In this document: positions 52,141-60,704 of the stretch, one piece after another
Numbering within the stretch: the stretch's first letter is position 1
Layout: every line of letters begins with the position of its first letter
Assembly (NCBI RefSeq): GCF_014207985.1
Contig: NZ_JACHMI010000001.1
Coordinates: 789,001-853,000, forward strand
DNA length: 64,000 bases
Reading direction: 5' to 3'
Origin: Nonomuraea rubra
GTDB lineage: Bacteria; Actinomycetota; Actinomycetes; Streptosporangiales; Streptosporangiaceae
Notes under the pieces: model-generated
Told to the model about the DNA's origin: nothing
The model's database searches: none
What the model saw: the letters and a program-made list of their open reading frames with translations, nothing else
Program-made: the position numbers and the translations under genes

Positions 52141-53055
52141 TCACTCGGGATGATCTACCTGTTCGAGACGGGCGGCGCGCTCGGCGAGCCTGGCCTCCCG
52201 CTGGCGGATCTTCTCCTCCCGCTCGCGGGCCTTCTCGGCCTCCTTCAGTAGCCGCTCGCGCTCCTTCAGCTCGCGTACGCGGGCCTTCTCGGCCTCCTTG
52301 AGCTCCCGCTGGCGGACCTTCTCCGCCTCCTTGAGCTCCTTCTCGCGGGCCTTCTCCAGCTCGCGCAGCTCCTTCTCGCTGGTCTGGCGCGGCTGCGGCG
52401 GCTTGGCGGCGTTCGTCACGGCCCGGCTGGTGGCGGTGATCGTCGGATTGGGGTTGAGCCCGGTCAGGCCGTTCCAGGCCAGGTTGACCAGGTGGGCGGC
52501 GACCTCCTCGCGGCCCGGCTTGCGCACGTCGAGCCACCACTGGCCGGTCAGGGCGACCATGCCGACCAGCATCTGGGCGTACATCGGGGCCAGCTTGGGG
52601 TCGTAGCCGCGGGCCGCGAACTCGTCGGCCAGCACGTCCTCGACCTGACTGGCGATCTCGCTGATCAGGCTCGCGAACGTGCCGGTGCCGGAGGCGGCGT
52701 GGGAATCGCGCACGAGGATGCGGAAGCCCTCGCTGCTCTCCTCGATGTAGCGGAGCAGGGCCAGCGCGGCCCGCTCCAGCTTGATGAGGGAATGGGAGGC
52801 GGCCAGGGCCTCGGTGATCATGCCGAGCAGCTTCTGCATCTCGCGGTCGACGACGACCGCGTAGACGCCTTCCTTGCCGCCGAAATGCTCGTACACCACG
52901 GGTTTCGACACCTGTGCGGTCGCTGCGATCTCTTCGATAGAGGTCCCGTCGAACCCCTTCTCCGCGAAGAGGGTGCGGCTGATCTGGATCAGCTGCTCTC
53001 TTCGCTCGCTACCGGACATGCGCCTGCGAGATCGGGGTTCGGTCACGGTTTCCAT
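52141..53055 (-). CDS. TetR family regulator with a long charged C-terminal helix
   Basis: 304-residue regulator. The helix-turn-helix (REQLIQISRTLFAEKGFDGTSIEEIAATAQVSKPVVYEHFGGKEGVY) and ligand domain occupy about 20-215. From ~223 to the end comes a Glu/Lys/Arg-rich helix with an 11-residue period (EKELRELEKAR, EKELKEAEKVR, QRELKEAEKAR ...), predicted as a coiled coil or single alpha helix. Such a tail is unusual for TetR. I use ATG 53055, just after a perfect palindrome; in-frame starts exist at 53067 and 53019. It follows the desaturase gene by 43 bases and probably belongs to its operon. Confidence 0.88.
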   Translation of the reverse strand: METVTEPRSRRRMSGSERREQLIQISRTLFAEKGFDGTSIEEIAATAQVSKPVVYEHFGGKEGVYAVVVDREMQKLLGMITEALAASHSLIKLERAALALLRYIEESSEGFRILVRDSHAASGTGTFASLISEIASQVEDVLADEFAARGYDPKLAPMYAQMLVGMVALTGQWWLDVRKPGREEVAAHLVNLAWNGLTGLNPNPTITATSRAVTNAAKPPQPRQTSEKELRELEKAREKELKEAEKVRQRELKEAEKARVRELKERERLLKEAEKAREREEKIRQREARLAERAARLEQVDHPE

Positions 53056-53060
53056 AATGA

Positions 53061-53080
53061 CGGTCATGCCCGCATGACCG
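53061..53080. promoter_or_regulatory. Palindrome at the TetR start
   Basis: CGGTCATGC-CC-GCATGACCG, nine-base arms, five bases upstream of the chosen ATG and between the desaturase and TetR genes. A good autoregulatory operator candidate. Confidence 0.65.
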
Positions 53081-53098
53081 CTCACCGCCTGTTTGGCG

Positions 53099-54037
53099 CT
53101 AGGCAATGCGCTTCGCCGCCAGCCGCTCAGGCGTCGGCCAGCGCACGTCGTACACCCATCCCAGCTTCTCGAAGATCCGGATCAGGCCGGCGCTCAGGTC
53201 GATCTGGCCCTTGAGCGCGCCGTGCCTGGCGCAGGTCGGGTCGGAGTGGTGCAGGTTGTGCCACGACTCGCCGAAGGACGGGATGGCCAGCCACCACACG
53301 TTGCGGGACTTGTCGCGGACCTGGAAGTCCTCCTCGCCGAAGACGTGGCAGATCGAGTTGATCGACCAGGTCACGTGGTGCAGCAGGCCGATGCGTACCA
53401 GCGAGCCCCAGAACAGCGCGGTCAGGCCGCCCTGCCAGGACCAGGTGAACAGCATGCCCAGCACGCCCGGCAGCAGGATCGAGGTGAGGGCGATCGGGCC
53501 GAACCACTTGTGCAGCTTCAGCACGTCCTGGTCCTTGCACAGGTCGGGAGCGTACTTCTCCCTGTTGGTGCGCTCGCTCTCGAACAGCCAGCCCATGTGG
53601 GCGTAGAGCAGGCCCTTGGCCATGTTCTTGAACCCGGGGCCGAAGCGCCACGGCGAGTGCGGGTCGCCCTCCTTGTCGGAGAACTTGTGGTGCTTGCGGT
53701 GCGTGGCGACCCAGTCCAGCACGGACATCTCCAGGGACAGGCTGCCCGCGATGCCCATGGCGATCTTCAGCGGCCGCTTGGCCTTGAAGGAGCCGTGCGT
53801 GAAGTAGCGGTGCAGGCCGACGGTGACGCCCAGGCCGGAGACCACGTAGAAGACGAAGGCGATGGCGATGTCCGTCCAGCCGAGTCCCCATCCCCACGCG
53901 AACGGCACGGCGGCCGCGATCGCGACCAGGGGCAGTCCGACGACCAGGCCGAAGGTGAACAGCTCGGACTTCGACTTCGGTTCGGCTTCGAAATCGGGCT
54001 TGGGGGCAGGTGCAGAGCGCTCGGCGACAACGGTCAT
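53099..54037 (-). CDS. Acyl-CoA/acyl-lipid delta-9 desaturase
   Basis: Membrane di-iron desaturase of 312 residues that introduces a cis double bond into saturated acyl chains, so it tunes membrane fluidity. Histidine boxes are HRYFTH, HRKHH and HNLHH, in the expected order and spacing, with four membrane helices around them (LVVGLPLVAIAAAVPFAWGW, IAIAFVFYVVSGLGVTVGL). ATG 54037 follows TTGGAGG. Downstream, the TetR gene is separated by 43 bases. Two copies of a CTACGC-NN-(C/G)CGTAA box lie upstream and should bind its controller. Confidence 0.94.
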   Translation of the reverse strand: MTVVAERSAPAPKPDFEAEPKSKSELFTFGLVVGLPLVAIAAAVPFAWGWGLGWTDIAIAFVFYVVSGLGVTVGLHRYFTHGSFKAKRPLKIAMGIAGSLSLEMSVLDWVATHRKHHKFSDKEGDPHSPWRFGPGFKNMAKGLLYAHMGWLFESERTNREKYAPDLCKDQDVLKLHKWFGPIALTSILLPGVLGMLFTWSWQGGLTALFWGSLVRIGLLHHVTWSINSICHVFGEEDFQVRDKSRNVWWLAIPSFGESWHNLHHSDPTCARHGALKGQIDLSAGLIRIFEKLGWVYDVRWPTPERLAAKRIA

Positions 54038-54077
54038 CGGCGACCTCCAAGGGCATGTATGAGATTGAATGTCCGGG

Positions 54078-54107
54078 CTACGCAACCGTAACCTACGCCA
54101 GCGTAAG
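54078..54107. promoter_or_regulatory. Tandem operator boxes before the desaturase gene
   Basis: CTACGC-AA-CCGTAA (54078-54091) and CTACGC-CA-GCGTAA (54093-54106) are two partly palindromic 14-base boxes 15 bases apart, 40-70 bases before the ATG. They do not match the palindrome at the TetR gene, so either two regulators act or the TetR protein tolerates both. Confidence 0.55.
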
Positions 54108-54303
54108 TAAGGAAGACCTAAGGCTGGAATGGCCAGAAGGTGATGCGTGCCGGCTCAAGGTGAGTGGGATTCGTGTCTTGTGTCTTTTCGGCCGGTCTGT
54201 TACCCACGCGCGGGCGGGACATGCGCAAGGGCCAATATCGGGCGCGCGTGCGGGTGCGGGGTCGGTATCGTAGGGGGGTGTCGGACATCACGTGTCCGAT
54301 CTG
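54108..54303. other. Intergenic region upstream of tRNA-Gln
   Basis: Holds a possible -10 (TATCGT, 54266-54271) and a perfect seven-base hairpin TCGGACA-tcacg-TGTCCGA (54281-54299) that ends five bases before the mature tRNA, a plausible 5' leader processed by RNase P. Nothing else recognised. Confidence 0.45.
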
Positions 54304-54375
54304 TCCCGGATCGTCTAATCGGCAGGACAAGTGGTTTTGGTCCACTTTGTAGGGGTTCGAGTCCTCTTCCGGGAG
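54304..54375 (+). tRNA. tRNA-Gln (anticodon TTG)
   Basis: Cloverleaf folds fully: acceptor TCCCGGA/TCCGGGA, D arm with GGC, anticodon stem AGTGG/CCACT around loop TTTTGGT with anticodon TTG, variable TTTGT, T arm AGGGG-TTCGAGT-CCTCT, discriminator G. The CCA end is not fully encoded (CC then TT). It reads the CAA codon. It lies between the desaturase and glmU genes. Confidence 0.95.
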
Positions 54376-54384
54376 CCTTGATGA

Positions 54385-54412
54385 CCTCCCCCAGAGAATG
54401 TTCTGGGGGAGG
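54385..54412. terminator. Terminator after tRNA-Gln
   Basis: Perfect 11-base stem CCTCCCCCAGA / TCTGGGGGAGG with a six-base loop, 10 bases after the tRNA. Confidence 0.8.
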
Positions 54413-54449
54413 CCAGGTATCCTCACGGTGTCGGGAGGGTAGCGGTGCG

Positions 54450-54488
54450 GTTGACGTACCGAACGCCCTGAGTAGTTGACGTACCGAA
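54450..54488. repeat. Direct repeat before glmU
   Basis: GTTGACGTACCGAA occurs at 54450-54463 and 54475-54488, exactly 25 bases apart, ending 34 bases before the glmU GTG. Each copy contains a -35-like TTGACG, so either tandem promoters or an activator site are possible. Confidence 0.6.
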
Positions 54489-54522
54489 GCCCGATCCGTC
54501 CAGTCACAGGGAGCCTCAGCCC

Positions 54523-55971
54523 GTGAGTGTGCCGCGCCCGGCAGCCGTGATCGTCCTCGCCGCCGGCGAGGGCACCCGGATGAAGAGCCAGACCCCGAAA
54601 GTCCTGCATGAGGTGTGCGGCCGCGCGCTGGTCGACCACATGCTCGCCGCCGCCCGCGACCTCGGTCCCGAGCAGCTCATCGTCGTCATCGGCCACGCGC
54701 TGGAGCGGGTCGGCGGCCACCTGGCCGCCACCAGCCCCGACGCCCGCGCCGTCGTGCAGCGGGAGCAGCGCGGCACCGGCCACGCCGTGCGGACGGTGAT
54801 CGAAGAGGTCGGCACGATCTCCGGCACCGTCCTCGTCACCTACGGCGACGTGCCTCTCCTGCGCACCCAGACCCTCACCGACCTGCTCGAACGGCACGCC
54901 GCCGAGGGCAACGCGGTCACCGTGCTGACGGCCGAGGTGCCCGACCCGACCGGTTACGGCCGGATCATCCGCGACGAGGCCGGCGCCGTGCTGGAGATCG
55001 TCGAGGAGAAGGACGCCAGCCCGGAGCAGCGCGCCATCAGGGAGATGAACTCCGGCATCTACGCCTTCGACGGCCTGCTCCTGGCCGACGCCGTCAAGCG
55101 TGTGTCCACCGACAACGCCCAGGGCGAGGAGTACCTCACCGACGTCCTGTCCATCCTGCGCCGCGACGGCCACCGGGTGGGCGCCTGCGTCGCCGGCGAC
55201 TTCGTCGAGGTCGAGGGCGTCAACGACCGCGTGCAGCTCGCCGCCGCCCGCAAGGTGCTCAACCAGCGCCTGCTGGAGCGGCACATGCGCGCCGGCGTCA
55301 CGATCGTCGACCCCGGCAGCACCTGGATCGACGTCGGCGTGCGCATCGGCCCCGACGCCGTCGTCCACCCCGGCACCCAGCTCCACGGCGCCACCGTCAT
55401 CGAGTCCGGCGCCGAGGTCGGCCCCGCCACCACGCTGACCGACACCCTCGTCGGCGAGGGCGCGGTGGTCCGCAACACCGTCGCCGACCACGCCGAGATC
55501 GGCCCCGAGGCCAGCGTCGGGCCGTACGCCTACTTGCGCCCCGGCACCGTGCTCGGCCGCAGGTCCAAGGCCGGCACGTTCGTCGAGATGAAGAACACCA
55601 AGGTCGGCGAGCGCTCCAAGGTGCCGCACCTGACCTACGCCGGTGACGCCACCATCGGCGAGGACGTGAACATCGGCGCCTCCACCGTCTTCGTCAACTA
55701 CGACGGGGTCAACAAGCACCACACCACCGTGCGCGACGGCGCGTTCATCGGGTGCGACACCATGCTGGTCGCTCCCCTGACGGTTAACGAAGGCGCCTAC
55801 ACGGCGGCGGGTTCGACCATCACCAACGACGTTCCGCCGGGCGCGATGGGTGTGGCACGTGCGCGACAGCGCAACATCGAGAAATGGGTCTTGCGCAGGC
55901 GCGCGGGCACGAAGTCGGCCGCGCACGCACAACGGGCGCTGGCCGAGCAAGAGCAGGAGAATCAGCAGTGA
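54523..55971 (+). CDS. glmU: Bifunctional N-acetylglucosamine-1-phosphate uridyltransferase/glucosamine-1-phosphate acetyltransferase
   Basis: Makes UDP-GlcNAc for peptidoglycan and other envelope glycans in two steps. The 482-residue protein has the N-terminal pyrophosphorylase signature VIVLAAGEGTRMKSQTPKVLHEVCGRALV and the QREQRGTGHAV and YGDVPLL motifs. The C-terminal left-handed beta helix contains LRPGTVLGRRSKAGTFVEMKNTKVGERSKVPHLTYAGDATIGEDVNIGA, with the acetyltransferase His/Lys region. Start GTG follows GGGAG. Its stop overlaps the prs start by four bases (GTGA). Mtb Rv1018c is syntenic. Confidence 0.97.
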   Translation: MSVPRPAAVIVLAAGEGTRMKSQTPKVLHEVCGRALVDHMLAAARDLGPEQLIVVIGHALERVGGHLAATSPDARAVVQREQRGTGHAVRTVIEEVGTISGTVLVTYGDVPLLRTQTLTDLLERHAAEGNAVTVLTAEVPDPTGYGRIIRDEAGAVLEIVEEKDASPEQRAIREMNSGIYAFDGLLLADAVKRVSTDNAQGEEYLTDVLSILRRDGHRVGACVAGDFVEVEGVNDRVQLAAARKVLNQRLLERHMRAGVTIVDPGSTWIDVGVRIGPDAVVHPGTQLHGATVIESGAEVGPATTLTDTLVGEGAVVRNTVADHAEIGPEASVGPYAYLRPGTVLGRRSKAGTFVEMKNTKVGERSKVPHLTYAGDATIGEDVNIGASTVFVNYDGVNKHHTTVRDGAFIGCDTMLVAPLTVNEGAYTAAGSTITNDVPPGAMGVARARQRNIEKWVLRRRAGTKSAAHAQRALAEQEQENQQ

Positions 55972-56945
55972 CCAGCATCAAGCAGCCCGGAGAGAAGAAC
56001 CTCATGCTCTTCTCCGGGCGGGCCCACCCGGAGCTGGCCGCGGAGGTCGCAGAGCACGTCGGCGTCTCCCTCACCCCCACCAAACTCATCGACTTCGCCA
56101 ACGGTGAGATCTACGCCCGCTATCTGGAGTCCGTACGCGGCTGCGACGCCTTCGTCATCCAGAGCCACACCGGGCCCATCAACAAGTGGATCATGGAACA
56201 GCTCATCATGGTCGACGCGCTCAAGCGGGCCTCCGCCAAGCGCATCACCGTGGTCATGCCGTTCTACGGCTACGCCCGGCAGGACAAGAAGGGCCGAGGC
56301 CGCGAGCCCATCACGGCCAGGCTCATCGCCGACATGTTCAAGACCGCGGGTGCCGACCGGCTGATGTCGATCGACCTGCACACCTCCCAGATCCAGGGCT
56401 TCTTCGACGGCCCGGTGGACCACCTGTTCGCCATGCCGGTCCTGGAGAGCTACCTCAAGAACAAGCTCGACCTGGAGAACACCACCGTCGTCTCGCCCGA
56501 CACCGGCCGCGTGCGGCTGTCGGAGCGCTGGGCCGACACGCTCGGCACGCCGCTGGCGTTCATCCACAAGCGCCGCGACCTCGACGTGGCCAACTCGGTG
56601 AAGGTCAGCGAGGTCGTGGGCAAGGTGCGGGGCCGTACCTGCGTGCTGATCGACGACATGATCGACACCGCGGGGACGATCTGCAAGGCCTCCGACGCCC
56701 TCTACGAGCAGGGCGCCACCAACGTCATCGTGGCCGCCACCCACGCGGTCTTCTCCGACCCGGCCGTCGATCGCCTCAAGAACTCCCGGATCTCCGAGGT
56801 CATCGTCACCAACACGCTGCCGCTGTCGCAGGCGTCCCGGTTCGACAAGCTCACCGTGCTGTCGATCGCGCCGCTCATCGCCCGCGCCATCACGGAGATC
56901 TTCCAGGACGGCTCCGTCACGAGCCTGTTCGAGGGCGACACGTAA
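55968..56945 (+). CDS. prs: Ribose-phosphate pyrophosphokinase (PRPP synthetase)
   Basis: Forms PRPP from ribose-5-phosphate and ATP for nucleotide, His and Trp synthesis and for decaprenyl-phosphoryl arabinose. The 325-residue protein has YGYARQDKKGRGREPITARLIADM, SIDLHTSQIQGFFDGPVDHL and the PRPP loop VLIDDMIDTAGTICKA. The flexible-loop region VVSPDTGRVRLSERWAD differs from the textbook DxGG but is a known variant. GTG 55968 after AGGAGA overlaps the glmU stop. Syntenic with Mtb Rv1017c. Confidence 0.97.
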   Translation: MTSIKQPGEKNLMLFSGRAHPELAAEVAEHVGVSLTPTKLIDFANGEIYARYLESVRGCDAFVIQSHTGPINKWIMEQLIMVDALKRASAKRITVVMPFYGYARQDKKGRGREPITARLIADMFKTAGADRLMSIDLHTSQIQGFFDGPVDHLFAMPVLESYLKNKLDLENTTVVSPDTGRVRLSERWADTLGTPLAFIHKRRDLDVANSVKVSEVVGKVRGRTCVLIDDMIDTAGTICKASDALYEQGATNVIVAATHAVFSDPAVDRLKNSRISEVIVTNTLPLSQASRFDKLTVLSIAPLIARAITEIFQDGSVTSLFEGDT

Positions 56946-57044
56946 GCCAGTAAGCTAAGAGGGTTGCGCTCGTAACGCCTTCCGCTAGGGCGGGTGAGGG
57001 TGAGCGCCGAAGACCATCCGACTACTGCATCCCTAGGAGATGTC

Positions 57045-57674
57045 GTGTCCGAAGTACGTATCGCCGCCGAGCCGCGCACCACGTTCGGCAAGGGCGCCGC
57101 TCGCAAGATCCGCCGCGCCGACAAGGTGCCCGCCGTCCTCTACGGGCACGGCATCGACCCCAAGCACCTGACCCTGCCGGGCCACGAGGTGCTGCTCGCC
57201 CTGCGCACCCCCAACGTGCTGATCCACCTCAAGGGTGAGGGCGTCGACGAGCTCGCCCTGCCCAAGGGCGTGCAGCGCGACCCGATCAAGGGCTTCGTCG
57301 AGCACGTCGACCTGCTCCTGGTCAAGCGCGGCGAGAAGGTCACCGTCGAGATCCCGGTCACCACGGTCGGCGACGTCAACTCCGAGGGCCTGCTCGACCA
57401 GCAGCTCGTCTCCGTCGCCGTGGAGGCCGAGGCCACCCACATCCCGACGGGTGTCGAGGTCGATGTCGAGGGCCTGGAGATCGGCACGGTCGTCACCGCC
57501 GCCGACCTCAAGCTCCCGAAGGGCGCCACCCTGGTCGCCGACGCCGAGACCGTCATCCTCCAGGTCATCAACAAGCCGGTCGAGGCCCCCGCCGAGGAGG
57601 CCGAGGAGGCTGCCGAGGGCGAGACCGCCGAGGCCGCCGAGGGCGAGACCGCGGAGGCTCCCGCCGCCGAGTAG
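57045..57674 (+). CDS. rplY: 50S ribosomal protein L25 (Ctc form)
   Basis: 209-residue 5S-rRNA-binding protein with the C-terminal TL5/Ctc extension. RTTFGKGAARKIRRADKVPAVLYGHG is the L25 core, followed by VHLKGEG-like strands, VQRDPIKGFVEHVDLLLVKRGEKV and the second beta domain. The acidic Ala/Glu tail holds a repeated AEGETAEA motif. GTG 57045 has AGGAGA eight bases upstream; the earlier GTG 56994 is less likely. It follows prs by 99 bases, as in mycobacteria. Confidence 0.96.
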   Translation: MSEVRIAAEPRTTFGKGAARKIRRADKVPAVLYGHGIDPKHLTLPGHEVLLALRTPNVLIHLKGEGVDELALPKGVQRDPIKGFVEHVDLLLVKRGEKVTVEIPVTTVGDVNSEGLLDQQLVSVAVEAEATHIPTGVEVDVEGLEIGTVVTAADLKLPKGATLVADAETVILQVINKPVEAPAEEAEEAAEGETAEAAEGETAEAPAAE

Positions 57675-57692
57675 GCGACGGGTTCACTCGTG

Positions 57693-57723
57693 AACGGGGC
57701 GGCCGGACTCGAGCCGTCCCGTT
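57693..57723. terminator. Hairpin after rplY
   Basis: AACGGGGCGGC can pair with GCCGTCCCGTT (one G-U) around a nine-base loop. Just before it lies a smaller GTTCAC-tc-GTGAAC palindrome. Confidence 0.6.
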
Positions 57724-57730
57724 CCGCATA

Positions 57731-57764
57731 TGAGGGGCCGCAGCTGAGGGGCCGCAGGTGAGGG
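57731..57764. repeat. 14-base tandem repeat before pth
   Basis: TGAGGGGCCGCAG-type units at 57731, 57745 and (partial) 57759. The last carries the GAGGGG ribosome site of pth. Confidence 0.75.
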
Positions 57765-57771
57765 GTAGGGC

Positions 57772-58356
57772 ATGGATCGCTGGCTGATCGCCGGACTGGG
57801 CAACCCGGGGGCCGAATACGCGGGCAACCGGCACAACGCGGGCTTCATGGTGCTCGACGAGCTGGCAGCCAGGGCGAGCGGGCGGTTCAAGGCGCACAAG
57901 AGCAGGGCCGAGGTGTGCGAGACCAGCACCGCCATCCTGGCCAAGCCCCTGACGTACATGAACCTCTCCGGCGGGCCCGTCAAGGCGCTCTCCGACTTCT
58001 ACAAGATCGGCCCGGAGCGGCTGATCGTCGTCCACGACGAGCTGGACGTGCCGTACGGCGCGCTGCGCGCCAAGCTGGGCGGCGGCGACAACGGCCACAA
58101 CGGGCTCAAGTCCATCACCAAGGTCCTCGGCACCCGTGACTACCTGCGGGTCCGCTTCGGCATCGGGCGCCCGCCCGGCCGCATGGACCCGGCCTCCTTC
58201 GTGCTGCGCGACTTCGCCACCATGGAGCGCAAGGACCTGCCCTTCCTCGTGGACCGGGCGGCCGACGTCGTGGAGTCGCTGATGGCCCGCGGCCTGGAGG
58301 CCACCCAGAACGAGTTCCACCGGGCTGATCTGCACATTTCCGGCCCTCCTCGCTGA
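57772..58356 (+). CDS. pth: Peptidyl-tRNA hydrolase
   Basis: Essential 194-residue enzyme that frees tRNA from peptidyl-tRNA dropped by ribosomes. [28 protein letters not shown] contains the catalytic His and the Asn, [13 protein letters not shown] the peptide site, and [30 protein letters not shown] the Asp and Asn-Gly-His-Asn-Gly motif. The rplY-pth pair is conserved in actinobacteria. Confidence 0.97.
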   Translation: MDRWLIAGLGNPGAEYAGNRHNAGFMVLDELAARASGRFKAHKSRAEVCETSTAILAKPLTYMNLSGGPVKALSDFYKIGPERLIVVHDELDVPYGALRAKLGGGDNGHNGLKSITKVLGTRDYLRVRFGIGRPPGRMDPASFVLRDFATMERKDLPFLVDRAADVVESLMARGLEATQNEFHRADLHISGPPR

Positions 58357-58463
58357 TCCCCGCATAGGGTCGTTCGCCAGTCGGCCGGTTCCCGCGCGGC
58401 TACTATCTGTGACTGTCCGTTCAGGGAGATCGTTCGTCACACAACACCTCCTGGAGGCTAGGC

Positions 58464-59921
58464 GTGCGCGGCCACGAGCTCTTGACCGTCGTCTGGTCGG
58501 GTCAAGGGGTCACTTGGGGAAGCAGGCCGCGCACGCCCTCCTGGGTCCACTCCTACCGGCTCAGGGCCGTGCTGGGCGATCTGTGCGGGGCCTGGCTGGG
58601 GGCCGGGGCGGCGTTCACGGTCAGGTTCGGCGGGCTCACCCCGTACGTGCTGCCGTACCTGCTGGTCAGCCTGGCGTTGCCGCTGGTGTGGTGCTGCGCG
58701 GTGGCGCTCAGCCGCGCCTACGAGCCGCGCATGCTCGGCGTCGGCTCCGAGGAGTTCCGCCGGGTCGTCCAGGCCGGGGTGGCGCTGACGGCGGGCACGG
58801 CCATCGGCTCCTACGTCACCAAGACCGACGTCGCGCGCGGCTATGTCGTGCTGGCCCTGCCCCTGGTCACGCTGCTCACGCTGGTCTTCAGGCACGCCCT
58901 GCGCCGCTCGCTGTACCGCCGCAGGGCCGCGGGGGCGTGCATGCGCAGGGTCGTCGCCGTCGGCCACGCCGCCTCGATCGCCGAGCTGGTCCGCCTGTTC
59001 CGCAGGGAACGCCACCACGGCATGGACGTCGTGGCCGCCTGCCTGCCCGGCGGTCATGCCGGGAAGCGGCTGGACGAGGTGCCCGTCGCGGGCGACCTCA
59101 GCGACGTGCCCCTCGCGGTGGAGCACTTCGACGCCGACACGGTGGCCGTGCTGGCCTGCCCCGAGATGGACGGCCAGGCGCTGCGCCGGCTGGCCTGGCG
59201 GCTGGAGCGCAGCCACACCGAGCTCGTCGTGGCCCCCGCGCTGATGGACGTGGCCGGCCCGCGCACCACGATCAGGCCGGTGGCGGGGATGCCGCTGCTG
59301 CACGTCGAGCACCCCGAGCTGGCCGGCGTCAGGCAGCTCGTCAAGAACGTCTTCGACCGGCTGGTGGCCGCCGCCCTGCTGGTTGTGCTGTCGCCGCTGC
59401 TGGCGGGGCTGGCCATCGCGGTGCGGGCGACCAGCCCGGGGCCCGCGCTGTTCCGCCAGACCAGGGTGGGCAGGGACGGGCGGCTGTTCACGATCCTGAA
59501 GTTCCGTACCATGCGGCGCGGCTCGGAGGAGCAGAAGATCACCCTGGTGAGCGACAGGGAGGGCGTGCTGTTCAAGATCCGCAACGATCCGCGGGTCACG
59601 CCGCTCGGCGTGCTGATGCGCAGGCACTCGCTGGACGAGCTGCCGCAGCTGCTCAACGTCGTACGTGGCCACATGTCGCTCGTCGGCCCCCGGCCGCCGC
59701 TGCCGGACGAGGTGGCACGCTACGGTGACGATGTGCGCAGACGACTCCTCGTACGCCCTGGGCTGACCGGGCTGTGGCAGGTCAGTGGCAGATCTGACCT
59801 ATCGTGGGAGGAATCCGTGCGTCTCGACCTGCGTTACGTGGAGAACTGGTCCCTCACCCTGGACCTCCAGATCCTGTGGAAGACTTGGTCGGCCGTCGCC
59901 CGCGGGCAAGGAGCATATTGA
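58464..59921 (+). CDS. Initiating undecaprenyl-phosphate sugar-1-phosphate transferase (exopolysaccharide biosynthesis)
   Basis: 485-residue polyisoprenyl-phosphate hexose-1-phosphate transferase that begins repeat-unit assembly on the membrane. Four N-terminal helices and a CoA-binding-like domain (VVAVGHAASIAELVRLF) are followed by a final transmembrane helix (FDRLVAAALLVVLSPLLAGLAIAV) and the catalytic domain: ALFRQTRVGRDGRLFTILKFRTM, TPLGVLMRRHSLDELPQLLNVVRGHMSLVGPRPPLPDEVARY and RPGLTGLWQVSGRS. GTG 58464 follows GGAGG. It opens a run of genes for sulfate activation and sulfate transfer, which suggests that the product is a sulfated glycan. Confidence 0.92.
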   Translation: MRGHELLTVVWSGQGVTWGSRPRTPSWVHSYRLRAVLGDLCGAWLGAGAAFTVRFGGLTPYVLPYLLVSLALPLVWCCAVALSRAYEPRMLGVGSEEFRRVVQAGVALTAGTAIGSYVTKTDVARGYVVLALPLVTLLTLVFRHALRRSLYRRRAAGACMRRVVAVGHAASIAELVRLFRRERHHGMDVVAACLPGGHAGKRLDEVPVAGDLSDVPLAVEHFDADTVAVLACPEMDGQALRRLAWRLERSHTELVVAPALMDVAGPRTTIRPVAGMPLLHVEHPELAGVRQLVKNVFDRLVAAALLVVLSPLLAGLAIAVRATSPGPALFRQTRVGRDGRLFTILKFRTMRRGSEEQKITLVSDREGVLFKIRNDPRVTPLGVLMRRHSLDELPQLLNVVRGHMSLVGPRPPLPDEVARYGDDVRRRLLVRPGLTGLWQVSGRSDLSWEESVRLDLRYVENWSLTLDLQILWKTWSAVARGQGAY

Positions 59922-60685
59922 TGACGATTCGCGACGACCACGCCCTCGCCGCCGACCTGGCGACCGAGGCGGGCGAGAGGCTGTTGCGGGTCCGCGAGCG
60001 GGTGGGGTTCGCCGACTCCGCCGCGCTGCGGGCCGAAGGCGACAGGTCCTCTCACGTCTACCTCATGGAGTCGCTGGCCCGGTTGCGGCCCAGCGACAGC
60101 GTGCTGTCGGAGGAGGCCACCCGCGAGGAGCGCCTCGACCCCAGGAGGCTGACGGCCGAACGGGTCTGGATCGTGGATCCGCTCGACGGCACCAGGGAGT
60201 TCTCCGAGGAGGGCAGGGCCGACTGGGCCGTGCACGTGGCGCTGTGGGAGCGGGGGAAGCTGGCCGCCGGGGCCGTGGCGCTGCCCGCGCAGGGGCGCAC
60301 GCTGACGACCGCCGAGCCGCCCAAGCTGCCGTCCTTCGACAAGGGGCGCTTCCGCATCGCGGTGAGCCGTACGCGGCCGCCCGAGTTCGTGCAGAAGCTG
60401 GCCTACCTCGTGGGGGCCGACCTCGTGCCGATCGGCTCGGCCGGGGCCAAGATCTCCGCGGTGCTCACCGGCGAGGTGGAGGCGTACGTGCACGCCGGAG
60501 GCCAGTACGAGTGGGACTCCGCCGCGCCCGTGGCCGTCGCGCTGGCGGCGGGGGCGCACGCGAGCCGCATCGACGGCTCGGAGGCCACCTACAACCAAGC
60601 CGACCCCTCACTACCAGATATTCTGGTTTCCCTACCGGAGCTGGCGGCATCCCTGCTCGCCGGAATCCGGGACCTGCACCGCTGA
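59921..60685 (+). CDS. cysQ: 3'(2'),5'-bisphosphate nucleotidase CysQ-like
   Basis: 254-residue member of the inositol-monophosphatase fold. The metal motif is VWIVDPLDGTREFSEEG (DPLDGT, D86 first), SEEAT precedes it, and YEWDSAAPVAVALAAGAHAS (WDxAAP) is near the end. CysQ removes phosphate from PAP, the by-product of sulfotransferases and PAPS reduction, which prevents product inhibition. The ATG overlaps the previous stop by one base (TGATG) and AAGGAG lies nine bases upstream. Its place between the sugar transferase and CysD fits recycling of PAP made by the sulfotransferase at 62969. Confidence 0.92.
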   Translation: MTIRDDHALAADLATEAGERLLRVRERVGFADSAALRAEGDRSSHVYLMESLARLRPSDSVLSEEATREERLDPRRLTAERVWIVDPLDGTREFSEEGRADWAVHVALWERGKLAAGAVALPAQGRTLTTAEPPKLPSFDKGRFRIAVSRTRPPEFVQKLAYLVGADLVPIGSAGAKISAVLTGEVEAYVHAGGQYEWDSAAPVAVALAAGAHASRIDGSEATYNQADPSLPDILVSLPELAASLLAGIRDLHR

Positions 60686-60704
60686 ACCCGCCGGAGGGAG
60701 CTCC

